From NCBI GenBank assembly GCA_964194535.1, contig CAXMMX010000085.1, positions 1 to 31,672 on the forward strand: DNA of 31,672 bases, given 5' to 3'. Under the pieces are notes generated by a model, which made no database searches, was not told the origin of the DNA, and saw only the letters and a program-made list of their open reading frames with translations. The translations under genes and the position numbers were made by a program. Every line of letters starts with the position of its first letter. The first letter of the stretch is position 1. Of the stretch, positions 7,127-14,872 are shown piece by piece. This DNA is from UBA2767 sp964194535 (GTDB lineage Bacteria > Pseudomonadota > Alphaproteobacteria > Rhizobiales > Methyloligellaceae).

Positions 7127-7342
7127 ATGTCAACGAATGGCGTTGTAAAATTCTTCAATCACTCACGTGGCTTTGGCTTCATCACGCCGGAAGATGGCTC
7201 CAAGGACGTCTTTGTCCACGTGACTGCGCTTGAGAGCGCTGGTGTTCCAAGCATCGACGAAGGTGACAAGGTTACCTTCGACATCGAGGACGATCCGCGC
7301 GGTCGTGGCAAACAGGCGACGAATATCCAGATTGCCCAATAG
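7127..7342 (+). CDS. Cold-shock domain protein (CspA family)
   Basis: A 71-residue single cold-shock domain that binds single-stranded RNA and DNA and melts RNA structure. RNP1 is RGFGFI at 14-19 and RNP2 is DVFVHV at 27-32. The N-terminus NGVVKFFNHSRGFGF has Phe-Phe where many members have Trp-Phe, common in alphaproteobacterial paralogues. Ribosome site GGGAAAGGAA precedes ATG 7127. A long upstream region with two strong inverted repeats suggests leader control as in other csp genes. A canonical terminator follows 26 bp downstream, so the gene is monocistronic. Confidence 0.95.
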   Translation: MSTNGVVKFFNHSRGFGFITPEDGSKDVFVHVTALESAGVPSIDEGDKVTFDIEDDPRGRGKQATNIQIAQ

Positions 7343-7368
7343 CTCGGCGTAAGAGTCATTGAATTGAA

Positions 7369-7400
7369 GCCGCCGGGGTTCGCGCCCCGGCGGCTTTTTT
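7369..7400 (+). terminator. Rho-independent terminator of the cold-shock gene
   Basis: GCCGCCGGGG (7369-7378) and CCCCGGCGGC (7385-7394) form a 10-bp stem with a TTCGCG loop, followed by six T residues. Textbook form. Confidence 0.93.
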
Positions 7401-7413
7401 GTGAATGCCCGTT

Positions 7414-7482
7414 GCGCAATCGCCTGGCGGCACTTTGAGCGCGGGTTTTTTTGCGCTACCGGCTATCGCCTGCTTGAGCGCG
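7414..7482 (+). repeat. Stem-loop family copies G and H, tandem
   Basis: Copy G is degenerate: GCGC (7414-7417), inner CGCC-TGGCGG, then ACTTTG and AGCGC (7438-7442), with no T-run. Copy H is standard: T-run, GCGCT (7453-7457), inner GGC-TATC-GCC, GCTTG, AGCGC (7477-7481). Confidence 0.75.
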
Positions 7483-7562
7483 AAACCTTCTTCACGCAGG
7501 CAATCATATTACGGTCCTGAGCGGCTTGACTTGATGCGGGTCAATGCGCTCACTCGCTTGCC

Positions 7563-8309
7563 ATGGGGAATGTCGAGACAATAGCAATCGTGGCGGCCGC
7601 TTTTGTACTGGCCGGTTTCGTCAAGGGCGTCATCGGTATGGGGCTGCCCACGGTGTCGCTGGCCCTACTGGCAATCGCGCTGGGTCTCAAGGAGGCCATG
7701 GCGCTGATGCTCATTCCCTCATTTGTCACCAATGTCTGGCAGGGGCTGGCAGGAGGGCATTTCTCATCCATGGTGAAACGGATCTGGCCGCTGCTGCTGG
7801 CGGCGTGTCCGGCGATATGGATAGGCGCCGGTTACGTGGCGCGGGCTGATCCCCTGCAAATGGCCGCTATGCTTGGCGTCATGATCTTCATCTATTCAGC
7901 TCTGGCTCTTTGGCTCGTTAACGTGCCCGCGCCCGGCCGTCATGAGCGCTGGATGTCACCGCTCGCCGGGGCTGTCACCGGTATCGTTACCGGGCTTACC
8001 GGCTCGTTCGTGATGCCGGCTGTTCTGTATCTGCAGGCCCTTCAGCTCAACCGGAATGAGCTGGTCCAGGCGATGGGTATTTCCTTTTCCGTTTCGACGC
8101 TGGTTCTGGGGTTTGCGCTTGTGGGCCATTCGATGCTGCCAACTGAACTGGGCCTGTTGTCCGCCGGTGCGCTCATGCCGGCGGCGGTTGGCATGGTTCT
8201 GGGGTCATGGGTGCGAAAACGCATGCCGGAGGAACGCTTCAGGCAGGTGTTCTTTTTCGCGCTGTTGCTGCTTGGTGCGTGGCTCGCGCTGCGGCCCTGG
8301 ATTTTATAA
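7563..8309 (+). CDS. TauE/SafE (TSUP) family membrane transporter
   Basis: A 248-residue protein with about eight hydrophobic helices and no long soluble loop. The two half-repeats typical of TSUP are visible: VKGVIGMGLPTVSLALLAI near residue 20 and GAVTGIVTGLTGSFVMPAVLYLQAL near 140, each with the conserved Gly-rich re-entrant signature. Family members move sulfonates, sulfite or other small organic anions; the substrate cannot be deduced. No clear ribosome site precedes ATG 7563, though the N-terminal pattern fits. The gene stands alone between stem-loop repeats and converges on the S24 repressor. Confidence 0.88.
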   Translation: MGNVETIAIVAAAFVLAGFVKGVIGMGLPTVSLALLAIALGLKEAMALMLIPSFVTNVWQGLAGGHFSSMVKRIWPLLLAACPAIWIGAGYVARADPLQMAAMLGVMIFIYSALALWLVNVPAPGRHERWMSPLAGAVTGIVTGLTGSFVMPAVLYLQALQLNRNELVQAMGISFSVSTLVLGFALVGHSMLPTELGLLSAGALMPAAVGMVLGSWVRKRMPEERFRQVFFFALLLLGAWLALRPWIL

Positions 8310-8313
8310 AGAG

Positions 8314-8351
8314 TCCGAGCAAAGCGAGGCAAGCGCGAACGCGCGCCGGCC
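8314..8351. repeat. 38-bp dispersed box, copy 2
   Basis: Inverted partner of 1618-1655, 35 of 38 bases identical by eye. It abuts stem-loop copy I directly and begins 5 bp after the transporter stop. Confidence 0.65.
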
Positions 8352-8440
8352 ATTTTTACTTGCGCTATCGCTTCGCTATTTGAGCGCATTGAAGCCAGGC
8401 CACCGGCCTCAAATAGCCGTTAGGCGGTAGGCCAACCGAA
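8352..8440. repeat. Stem-loop family copies I and J, inverted pair
   Basis: Copy I (plus): ATTTTTACTT, GCGCT (8362-8366), AGCGC (8383-8387). Copy J (minus): GGCCT/AGGCC arms at 8429-8433 and 8405-8409, inner CCG-CCTAA-CGG. They lie between two convergent genes; the facing orientation also occurs for copies A and B. Confidence 0.8.
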
Positions 8441-8459
8441 AAGCCGTGAGCAAAATAAC

Positions 8460-9101
8460 TTATTGCGACGCCCAGATGATGCGCGCCATCCATTCGATGC
8501 GGTTGAGCGGCAGCAGCAAAGGAGAATGTTCCGTGTTCAGGGACTCCAGCTCAACCGTCCTTGCGGTTTGGCGGATGAGTATTTTTGCCAGCACCTCGCC
8601 GTCGAGTGTGCGCACCACCACACGGTCGCCGCGGCGCACCCCGGAATTGGGCGAAACCACAATGATATCCCCCTCCCTGTAAAGCGGCAGCATACTGTCG
8701 CCCGAGACCTCAAGTGCATATGCGTTTTCATCCTTCACCTCGGGGAAACGGATTTGCTCCCAGCCGCCGCCAACAGGAAAACCTCCATCGTCGAAGAAGC
8801 CGCCGGCCCCGGCCTGCGCAAAGCCGATGAGAGGGATTGGACTGGCCGGTTCGTACCGGTCCTTGCCGGCGTTGTGCAACATCGCCATAAGCTCATCAAG
8901 TTCCGCGCCAGTGGCTTCGAGAATTTTCGACAGGCTCTCCGTGCTCGGCCAGCGCTTACGCCCCTTGGCTGTCACCCGTTTGGAGCGGTTGAACGTGGTG
9001 GGGTCGAGCCCGGCGCTCTTCGCCAGGCCCGATGGCGAGAAGCCGTACCGCGCTGCAAGAGCGTCAATTGCAGACCAAACCTGATGGTGTGTAAGTCTCA
9101 T
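8460..9101 (-). CDS. S24-type transcriptional repressor (HTH plus LexA-like protease domain)
   Basis: A 213-residue regulator of the CI/LexA-like class. The N-terminal helix-turn-helix spans about 8-50 (YGFSPSGLAKSAGLDPTTFNRSKR), and the C-terminal S24 domain covers about 88-210. The Ser-Lys dyad needed for self-cleavage is present: Ser136 in VSGDSMLPLYREGD and Lys173 in VLAKIL. It is not LexA itself because the DNA-binding part is XRE-like. Single chromosomal copies of this type are common in alphaproteobacteria and are not necessarily of phage origin; no phage genes adjoin it here. A 12-bp palindrome 20 bp before the start is a likely autoregulatory operator. Confidence 0.88.
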   Translation of the reverse strand: MRLTHHQVWSAIDALAARYGFSPSGLAKSAGLDPTTFNRSKRVTAKGRKRWPSTESLSKILEATGAELDELMAMLHNAGKDRYEPASPIPLIGFAQAGAGGFFDDGGFPVGGGWEQIRFPEVKDENAYALEVSGDSMLPLYREGDIIVVSPNSGVRRGDRVVVRTLDGEVLAKILIRQTARTVELESLNTEHSPLLLPLNRIEWMARIIWASQ

Positions 9102-9110
9102 GTCAGTCCC

Positions 9111-9135
9111 GAGTGATTAATGAAGTACTTCACTC
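9111..9135. promoter_or_regulatory. Palindromic operator candidate of the S24 repressor
   Basis: A perfect 12-bp palindrome TGAAGTACTTCA (9121-9132) lies inside a wider inverted repeat GAGTGA (9111-9116) / TCACTC (9130-9135), between the divergent repressor and DUF952 genes. Confidence 0.5.
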
Positions 9136-9250
9136 GAATCGGAATTTAATCCTTAACATAGGAATTTCAGCCTATAATGTCACGCATTCAAATTTGCCCA
9201 ATTGCCGCAGGTGTTGCATGACCTATACTTCGCCACCGGACACGGGCCCC

Positions 9251-9601
9251 ATGAGCAAGATCATCTATAAAATTTCACCGCGTGACGCCTGGCAGCAGGC
9301 GGTTGAGGCGGGTGTATTTCATGGTGCGCCAATCGATGAGAAGGACGGCTATATCCATTTTTCTACCGCTGCCCAAGTGAAAGAGACCGCAGCAAAACAT
9401 TTCGCCGGCCAGGATGATCTTATGCTGGTGGGGATAGAGGTGGCGCGTCTTGGCGATGCGCTCAAATGGGAGCCTTCGCGAGGTGGTGCACTGTTCCCGC
9501 ATCTGTATGGGTCATTGCCAATAGATGCTGTTTGCTCTGTTGAACCCCTGCCGCTTGGGTGTGACGATGCACACGTCTTTCCGATGAGTACAGCGTCATG
9601 A
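9251..9601 (+). CDS. DUF952 family protein
   Basis: A 116-residue soluble protein with the DUF952 pattern: IYKISPRDAW, then DGYIHFSTAAQVKETAAKHFAGQDDLMLV, KWEPSRGGALFPHLYG and a C-terminal HVFP. The fold has been likened to ADP-ribosyltransferase-like proteins, but no activity is established. ATG 9251 matches the usual N-terminus; ATG 9218 in the same frame, with a slightly better ribosome site, cannot be excluded. The stop overlaps the pyrD start (ATGA), so the two are translationally coupled, a pairing I recall from other alphaproteobacteria. Confidence 0.88.
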   Translation: MSKIIYKISPRDAWQQAVEAGVFHGAPIDEKDGYIHFSTAAQVKETAAKHFAGQDDLMLVGIEVARLGDALKWEPSRGGALFPHLYGSLPIDAVCSVEPLPLGCDDAHVFPMSTAS

Positions 9602-10683
9602 TCTCGGGGATAGCCGATTTCGCCATGCCTTTCCTGCGCACGCTTGATCCTGAGGGTGCACATGAGCTGACCTTGATCGCGATGGAGACAGGATTATATC
9701 CGCGTCAGTGCGAAGCTGATGATCCGCGTCTGGAGCAGAAAATCGGGGTTCTGGACTTTCCAAATCCGATCGGCATTGCGGCGGGATTCGACAAGGATGC
9801 CCGCGTTCCTGATGCAATCCTGGACTCAGGGTTCGGGTTTGCCGAAGTGGGGACACTGACGCCGCACCCCCAGACGGGCAATCCGAAACCACGCGTGTTC
9901 AGACTTTCCGCCGACAAGGCAATGATCAACCGTCTCGGGTTCAATAATGAAGGCCACGGCAAAGCCCTGGTGCGGCTGAAGCGGCGAAAGGGGCGCGGCA
10001 TCATCGGCGTGAATATCGGCGCCAACAAGGACAGCCCCGACCGGGAAGCCGACTATGTGGCGGGGCTTGAGGCACTCTCAAGCGTGGCCGATTATTTCAC
10101 AGTCAATATTTCCTCGCCCAACACGCCGGGATTGCGCGATCTGCAGGCCCCCAGGGAACTTGATCGGTTGCTCACAAAGCTGATGGCAAAACGCGATGAA
10201 CTGGCCGAGGCAGGCGTGACGCGCCGGCCCATCGCCGTCAAGCTGTCACCCGACATCGCCGAGGGTGATATCGAACCCATCTGCGAACGGCTCATGGCGC
10301 ACGGCGCCGACGGCATCATCGTCTCGAATACAACGCTTGATCGATCCAGCCTCAAGGGCAACGAACATGTTAACGAAGCGGGCGGATTATCCGGCGCTCC
10401 TCTTTATGAGTCCTCGACACGGCTGCTGGCAAAGGTGTATGTGCTCACCAATGGCAAGATTCCGCTGATCGGTGTCGGCGGCATCAATTCGGGTGAAACC
10501 GCGCTCGGCAAGATCGAAGCCGGCGCATCGCTCATCCAGCTCTACACCGGGCTTGTCTATGAAGGACCAGGTCTTATTGACCGGATCAAGAAAGCCCTGC
10601 TGGCCGGGATAGAAAGCGCCGGGGCGAATTTTATTACAGATCTAATCGGCACCAAGTCCGACGACTGGGCCGCGAAAACATGA
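9598..10683 (+). CDS. pyrD: Dihydroorotate dehydrogenase (quinone), class 2
   Basis: Oxidises dihydroorotate to orotate in pyrimidine synthesis and passes electrons to membrane quinone through FMN. At 361 residues it has the class 2 N-terminal helical extension (FAMPFLRTLDPEGAHELTLIAME) that docks to the membrane. The catalytic-Ser motif NISSPNTPGLRDLQ is at about 170-183, with FMN-binding motifs IGIAAGFDKDA, NRLGFNNEG and GVGGINSGETALGKIEAGASLIQLYTG. The start overlaps the DUF952 stop by 4 bp. It heads into arsC after only 16 bp, so the three genes form an operon. Confidence 0.97.
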   Translation: MISGIADFAMPFLRTLDPEGAHELTLIAMETGLYPRQCEADDPRLEQKIGVLDFPNPIGIAAGFDKDARVPDAILDSGFGFAEVGTLTPHPQTGNPKPRVFRLSADKAMINRLGFNNEGHGKALVRLKRRKGRGIIGVNIGANKDSPDREADYVAGLEALSSVADYFTVNISSPNTPGLRDLQAPRELDRLLTKLMAKRDELAEAGVTRRPIAVKLSPDIAEGDIEPICERLMAHGADGIIVSNTTLDRSSLKGNEHVNEAGGLSGAPLYESSTRLLAKVYVLTNGKIPLIGVGGINSGETALGKIEAGASLIQLYTGLVYEGPGLIDRIKKALLAGIESAGANFITDLIGTKSDDWAAKT

Positions 10684-10699
10684 ATGGAAAGAAGAAGTT

Positions 10700-11047
10700 A
10701 TGACCGTCACCATCCTGCATAATCCGCGCTGCTCGAAGTCTCGCGCGACTCTGAACATGCTGCGCGGCAAGGACATCGAACCTAAAATTATCGATTATAT
10801 TGAAACCCCGCCGACAGCCGAGGAATTCAGGGAAATCCTGGCCAAGCTGGACCTGAGCCCTCGTGATCTCCTGCGCAAGGGCGAGAAAATTTACAAGCAA
10901 CTGGAACTCTCGGACACGGCGCTGTCGGACACGGCATTGATCACCGCGATGGTGGGCAATCCCATTCTGATCGAACGGCCCATTGTCGTGAATGGCGACA
11001 AGGCGGCGCTTGGGCGCCCGCCTGAAAATGTGCTGGAAATTCTCTAG
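10700..11047 (+). CDS. arsC: Arsenate reductase (glutaredoxin), ArsC family
   Basis: A 115-residue thioredoxin-fold protein of the glutathione/glutaredoxin-dependent ArsC family (COG1393). The catalytic cysteine is Cys11 in HNPRCSKSR. The conserved C-terminal part NPILIERPIVVNGDKAALGRPPENVLEIL includes the RP motif that helps bind oxyanion. It would reduce arsenate to arsenite. There is no arsR or arsenite pump beside it. Family members of this kind next to housekeeping genes may have a more general redox role, so arsenate specificity is moderate. Ribosome site AAAGAAG precedes ATG 10700. Confidence 0.88.
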   Translation: MTVTILHNPRCSKSRATLNMLRGKDIEPKIIDYIETPPTAEEFREILAKLDLSPRDLLRKGEKIYKQLELSDTALSDTALITAMVGNPILIERPIVVNGDKAALGRPPENVLEIL

Positions 11048-11064
11048 GACGTTTTTGAACACTT

Positions 11065-11124
11065 CCAAGCCACCCGCTCCCCCTTGCACGGGCCACCCCA
11101 AGGGTACCATTACGGGTGGCTTGG
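11065..11124 (+). promoter_or_regulatory. Switch-like inverted repeats before dgcN
   Basis: CCAAGCCACCCG (11065-11076) pairs perfectly over 12 bp with CGGGTGGCTTGG (11113-11124). Inside, CCCTTG (11081-11086) pairs with CAAGGG (11099-11104). A second GCCACCC at 11092-11098 can also pair with the same GGGTGGC (11114-11120), giving two exclusive folds. No T-run follows. It could be an attenuator, a leader control element or a terminator of arsC without U-tract. Confidence 0.5.
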
Positions 11125-11210
11125 CTCCGGTTTCATCTAAACCATAATAGCAGGTATAGTTTGCTGTCTCTGGGAAATTCAGAACCGGATGAAGAATAAA
11201 GGGGGGCGGG

Positions 11211-12209
11211 ATGAAAATTTCCAAGCCGTATCTTCTCTTCCTTGGCGATGCGGCCGATCAATTGGCGGCCAAGACAGCGCAGGGGATCAAGGACTGGCGC
11301 CAGAGCGACTGCGTCGGGCAGCTGCGTATGGATGGCTGCAAAGCAGACACCGGCCTCAAGGATATGACAATCGAGGAAGCACGCACTGCAGGCGCTCAAA
11401 CCATGGTTGCGGGCGTCGCCAACCGGGGCGGCATTGTTTCCAAGGCCTGGATCAAGGTTCTGCTTGAGGCGCTTGAAGCCGGGCTCGATATTGCGGCCGG
11501 GCTTCACAATCGGCTCGCGGATGTTCCCGAGTTGCGCCAGGCCGCCGACAGGCTGGGGCGCAGCATCTTCGATGTGCGCCACCCGAGCGGGACCTATCCT
11601 GTGGCATCTGGAGAAAAGCGCACGGGCAAGAGGCTGCTTCCGGTTGGAACGGACTGCTCCTGCGGCAAGATGTATACAGCCCTCGCGATCGAACGCGAGA
11701 TGCAAAAAAGCGGAATGAAGGCCACGTTTCGCGCCACTGGTCAGACGGGCATTCTGATCGCCGGTGAAGGCGTATCTGTCGATGCGGTGGTCGCTGACTT
11801 TATTTCCGGCACGGTCGAAACCATTGCTCCGGCCAACGATCCTGACCATTGGGATATCATCGAAGGGCAGGGGTCGCTGTTCCATGCGTCTTATGCGGGC
11901 GTTTCCACTGGGCTTTTGCACGGAGCGCAGCCGGACGTCCTTATTCTGTGTCACGAGCCAACGCGCACCCATATGCGCGGGCTGCCGCATTTCCCGCTGC
12001 CCGAACTTGAAGAGTGTATGGAGGCCAACCTCAAGGTGGCATCCCTGACCAACCGCCAAGTCCGTTTCGCCGGCGTTGCGGTCGATACATCCAGGCTTGA
12101 TGAAGACAAGGCGCTTGTTTTGCTTGAAGAGATGGGCAAGCGGTTCGGGCTGCCGGCAGTCGATCCCGTGCGCACAGGTGTTGCGGCCATCATCAACGAA
12201 CTTGCCTGA
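11211..12209 (+). CDS. dgcN: DUF1611 protein, likely D-glutamate N-acetyltransferase (DgcN)
   Basis: A 332-residue DUF1611 protein. The N-terminal Rossmann-like domain is followed by a P-loop-like motif GTDCSCGK at about 146-153, and the C-terminal domain carries EGQGSLFHASYAGVSTGLLHGAQPD. DUF1611 members beside an enolase-superfamily epimerase have been described as DgcN, which acetylates D-glutamate so that DgcA can racemise it to the L form. The gene overlaps the next one by one base, strongly supporting joint action. Acetyl-CoA use is known for the family, not visible here. Ribosome site AGGGGGGCGGG precedes ATG 11211. An inverted-repeat leader lies just upstream. Confidence 0.85.
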   Translation: MKISKPYLLFLGDAADQLAAKTAQGIKDWRQSDCVGQLRMDGCKADTGLKDMTIEEARTAGAQTMVAGVANRGGIVSKAWIKVLLEALEAGLDIAAGLHNRLADVPELRQAADRLGRSIFDVRHPSGTYPVASGEKRTGKRLLPVGTDCSCGKMYTALAIEREMQKSGMKATFRATGQTGILIAGEGVSVDAVVADFISGTVETIAPANDPDHWDIIEGQGSLFHASYAGVSTGLLHGAQPDVLILCHEPTRTHMRGLPHFPLPELEECMEANLKVASLTNRQVRFAGVAVDTSRLDEDKALVLLEEMGKRFGLPAVDPVRTGVAAIINELA

Positions 12210-13189
12210 TGGCCACGCTTAACCTTGCAAGCGAGGCCTGGCCGGTTCGCGGCGCCTTTACTATTTCGCGCGACAGCCGGACCGAGACCGAAGTCGTGGT
12301 CGCGGAACTTCGCGAGGGCGAACACAGGGGCCGCGGCGAATGCGTGCCCTATGCCCGCTATGGCGAGAGTATCTCCAGCGTTCGCGCCCAGATAGAGAAG
12401 CTCGGGCCTCCAATCGCTTGCGGGTTTGACCGGCAGGGCTTGCAGGATGCGCTTCCGCCGGGCGCGGCGCGCAACGCCCTCGATTGCGCCTTCTGGGATC
12501 TCGATGCCAAATGCGCTGGCAAGCGTGTGTGGGAATTGGCGGGACTGTCAGCGCCCAAGCCTTTGACCAGCGCCTATACGCTTTCACTCGATACGCCTGA
12601 AAAAATGCATATCGCCGCAAAGGAAAACGCGTCGCGTCCCCTGCTCAAGCTCAAACTCGCCGGTCCTGAGGATCTGCAGAGGGTAGAGGCGGTGCGTTCT
12701 GGTGCGCCTGATGTGGCGATTATCGTCGATGCCAATGAGGGCTGGACGCCGGAAATCTATACCGATCTTGCTCCGAAACTGGCGGCGCTCGGTGTGCAGA
12801 TGATCGAGCAGCCCCTCTCGGCGGGCGACGATGCGGCGCTTGGCGAGATCGAGCGCCGCGTCCGCGTCTGCGCGGATGAATCGTGCCATGACCGGGCATC
12901 GCTCCCCCGGCTCAAGGGCTTGTACGATATGATCAATATCAAGCTCGACAAAACCGGCGGGCTGACCGAGGCGCTGGCGCTCAAGGAAGAGGCGGAGGCG
13001 CAAGGTTTCGGCGTCATGGTCGGGTGCATGCTCGCCACCTCGCTTTCCATGGCCCCGGCGCTGCTTGTCGCGCAAGGGGCGCAAATCGTCGATCTCGACG
13101 GGCCGCTTCTGCTGGCCAAGGACCGCGAGAGCCCCATGCGGTTTGACGGCAACCTCATTCACCCTGCCGATGCGGCGCTGTGGGGTTAA
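12209..13189 (+). CDS. dgcA: Enolase-superfamily racemase/epimerase (DgcA, dipeptide-epimerase family)
   Basis: A 326-residue muconate-lactonising-like enolase member. The full active site is present: KLK at 147-149, metal ligands Asp174 (VDANEGW), Glu200 (MIEQPLS) and Asp223 (CADESCHD), and Lys245/Lys248 in MINIKLDKTGG. Family members epimerise L-Ala-D/L-Glu from peptidoglycan. When paired with DgcN they racemise N-acetyl-D-glutamate to N-acetyl-L-glutamate. The tight overlap with dgcN favours the latter; peptidoglycan dipeptide recycling remains an alternative. It converges on the MATE gene with a 4-bp overlap. Confidence 0.88.
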   Translation: MATLNLASEAWPVRGAFTISRDSRTETEVVVAELREGEHRGRGECVPYARYGESISSVRAQIEKLGPPIACGFDRQGLQDALPPGAARNALDCAFWDLDAKCAGKRVWELAGLSAPKPLTSAYTLSLDTPEKMHIAAKENASRPLLKLKLAGPEDLQRVEAVRSGAPDVAIIVDANEGWTPEIYTDLAPKLAALGVQMIEQPLSAGDDAALGEIERRVRVCADESCHDRASLPRLKGLYDMINIKLDKTGGLTEALALKEEAEAQGFGVMVGCMLATSLSMAPALLVAQGAQIVDLDGPLLLAKDRESPMRFDGNLIHPADAALWG

Positions 13190-14544
13190 GTGTTCGCCGC
13201 CGGAAATGACGTCCTCACCAGGGCTGGATAGCGCAGGCCCAGCGTGATCGCGCGCAAGGACAGGAAAATCACGATTGCCGCCCACAGGCCGTGATTGGCG
13301 AACAGTGGTGTCAGTGTTGCCCACATCAGGATGTATACGGCCAGGCTCAGCAGCATCATGTTGCGCATGTCGGCGGTGCGCGTGGCGCCAATGAAAATAC
13401 CATCGAGCTGATAGGCCATCACGCCGGTGATGGGGACGATGGCCGCCCAGATGAGATACACCCGCGCCACGCTGCGCACCTCTTCATTGACGGTCAGGAA
13501 ATCGATGATCATGCCGCCGCCGAACCAGAAGATGGCGCTGGCGATGGTGCTGAATAATATTGCCCAAAGGGTGGAGAGGCGCACCGCGTCGCGGAAGCGG
13601 TTGATGCGCTGGGCGCCGATTGCCTGACCGGCGAGCGTTTCAACGGCAAAGGCGAAGCCGTCGAGAAAATAAGCGGCCGTTTGGGTTAGCGTCATCAGCA
13701 CCGCATTGGCAGCGAGGATAACGTCACCTGCTTCGGCCGATTTGGCCGTGAACCAAGTGAAGGCGAAAATCACCGCCATGGTACGGATCATGATGTCGCC
13801 ATTGACGCCAAGCACACGGCGGATGGCGTTTCGGTCGAGAATGCGCGAGGCATCGAAGCGGATGTGCCGGCGCTTCAGCATGCCTATTGCGAGCCAGAGC
13901 CCCGCGAGTGCCGCCACGACCTCGGAAATCACCGTGCCATAGGCCACGCCCTTTATTTCAAGCCCCAGCCCGAGCACGAACCAGATATCGAGAATGGCGT
14001 TGAGGCCGTTCAGGACGAGCTGAAGCACAAGGGCCGTGCGTGCCCGGCCCATGCCGATGAACCAGCCAAGAAAGGCGAAATTGGCGAGCGCGGCAGGCGC
14101 GCCCCAGATGCGGATGGAGAAATATTCCGCGGCGCTGGTCTCAACGGCCTCAGACCCGCTGATCAGCGTGAAAGAGAGTGCCGAAATTGGAACCTGGGTG
14201 ACAATAAGAAGGATACCCGCCGTGCCGGCAATGAGCAGGGCGCGCATCAGCGTGGCGCCGACCTCGCCCATATTGCCGCTGCCTTCGGCCTGGGCGGTGA
14301 GGCCGGTTGTGCCCATGCGCAGGAAACCGAAGGCCCAGTAGAGCAGGTTGAAGATCATCGCGCCGATGGCGACGCCGCCGATGAAATGCGGATCGCCGAG
14401 CTGGCCGAGCACGGCGGTGTCGACAAGGCCGATTATGGGCGTCGTGACATTGGCCAGGATAATGGGGACGGCGATGGCCAGGACAGCCCCATGGCTGAGC
14501 CGGTCATCTGACTGCTTCGCCCCGGTGCTCGCAGGGGCGGACAT
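13186..14544 (-). CDS. MATE family multidrug/cation efflux transporter (DinF-like)
   Basis: A 452-residue inner-membrane protein with about twelve hydrophobic helices in two related halves, each beginning with MATE-like patterns (AVPIILANVTTPIIGLVDTAVLGQLGDPHFIGGVAIG and LAANAVLMTLTQTAAYFLDGFAFAVETLAGQAIGAQ). The second pattern, with FAVETLAGQAIG, places it in the DinF subgroup, which exports organic cations or protects against oxidants by Na+ or H+ antiport. It follows the small membrane protein gene on the same strand after 22 bp, so they are probably one transcript. Substrate unknown. Confidence 0.92.
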   Translation of the reverse strand: MSAPASTGAKQSDDRLSHGAVLAIAVPIILANVTTPIIGLVDTAVLGQLGDPHFIGGVAIGAMIFNLLYWAFGFLRMGTTGLTAQAEGSGNMGEVGATLMRALLIAGTAGILLIVTQVPISALSFTLISGSEAVETSAAEYFSIRIWGAPAALANFAFLGWFIGMGRARTALVLQLVLNGLNAILDIWFVLGLGLEIKGVAYGTVISEVVAALAGLWLAIGMLKRRHIRFDASRILDRNAIRRVLGVNGDIMIRTMAVIFAFTWFTAKSAEAGDVILAANAVLMTLTQTAAYFLDGFAFAVETLAGQAIGAQRINRFRDAVRLSTLWAILFSTIASAIFWFGGGMIIDFLTVNEEVRSVARVYLIWAAIVPITGVMAYQLDGIFIGATRTADMRNMMLLSLAVYILMWATLTPLFANHGLWAAIVIFLSLRAITLGLRYPALVRTSFPAANT

Positions 14545-14566
14545 TATACTCCCGCCCGGGGTGTGC

Positions 14567-14872
14567 TCATGAGTCCATGCGGCCTGAGGATGAATGAAGC
14601 GAGCCAGACCTGCTTCCCTTGCCCGCGAACTTGAAGATGCGGGAAATCAGCCAGATGGGGAACACGACGACGGCCCCGAGCAGGAAGTAGCGGAACACCC
14701 ATTCGATGGCGCCGAAGCCCATGTCGTAGATGCGCTGGGGCAGCGTCTTGATGGAATTCAGGATGTCATAGGGGCTCAGGCCCAGGGCCGACAAAACCAC
14801 GCCGACAATGAGGGAAATGACTGCCAGACGTATGAAAACCACGCCCGGATTGCCGCCAAAGAACCGTTCCAT
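14567..14872 (-). CDS. Small two-helix membrane protein (DUF6460-like)
   Basis: A 101-residue protein with two transmembrane segments (about 12-30 FIRLAVISLIVGVVLSALG and 60-78 FRYFLLGAVVVFPIWLISRI). Between them runs an amphipathic stretch (SPYDILNSIKTLPQRIYDMG), with a Ser/Gly-rich basic tail. The pattern fits the alphaproteobacterial family DUF6460 as I remember it. No function is known. It is the first gene of a two-gene unit with the MATE exporter. Confidence 0.72.
   Translation of the reverse strand: MERFFGGNPGVVFIRLAVISLIVGVVLSALGLSPYDILNSIKTLPQRIYDMGFGAIEWVFRYFLLGAVVVFPIWLISRIFKFAGKGSRSGSLHSSSGRMDS

Noticed and set aside
8404..8440. Rho-independent terminator between the transporter and the S24 gene
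   Set aside because: The hairpin is not followed by a T-run in either direction that fits termination; it is a stem-loop family copy.
10910..10945. Small internal duplication (SDTALSDTAL) in the arsenate reductase
   Set aside because: The protein length and spacing of flanking conserved motifs equal those of the family, so nothing extra has been inserted.
13288..14572. Long plus-strand open frames across the MATE gene
   Set aside because: They are antisense frames of a GC-rich gene with low-complexity translations; the minus frame has clear MATE motifs.
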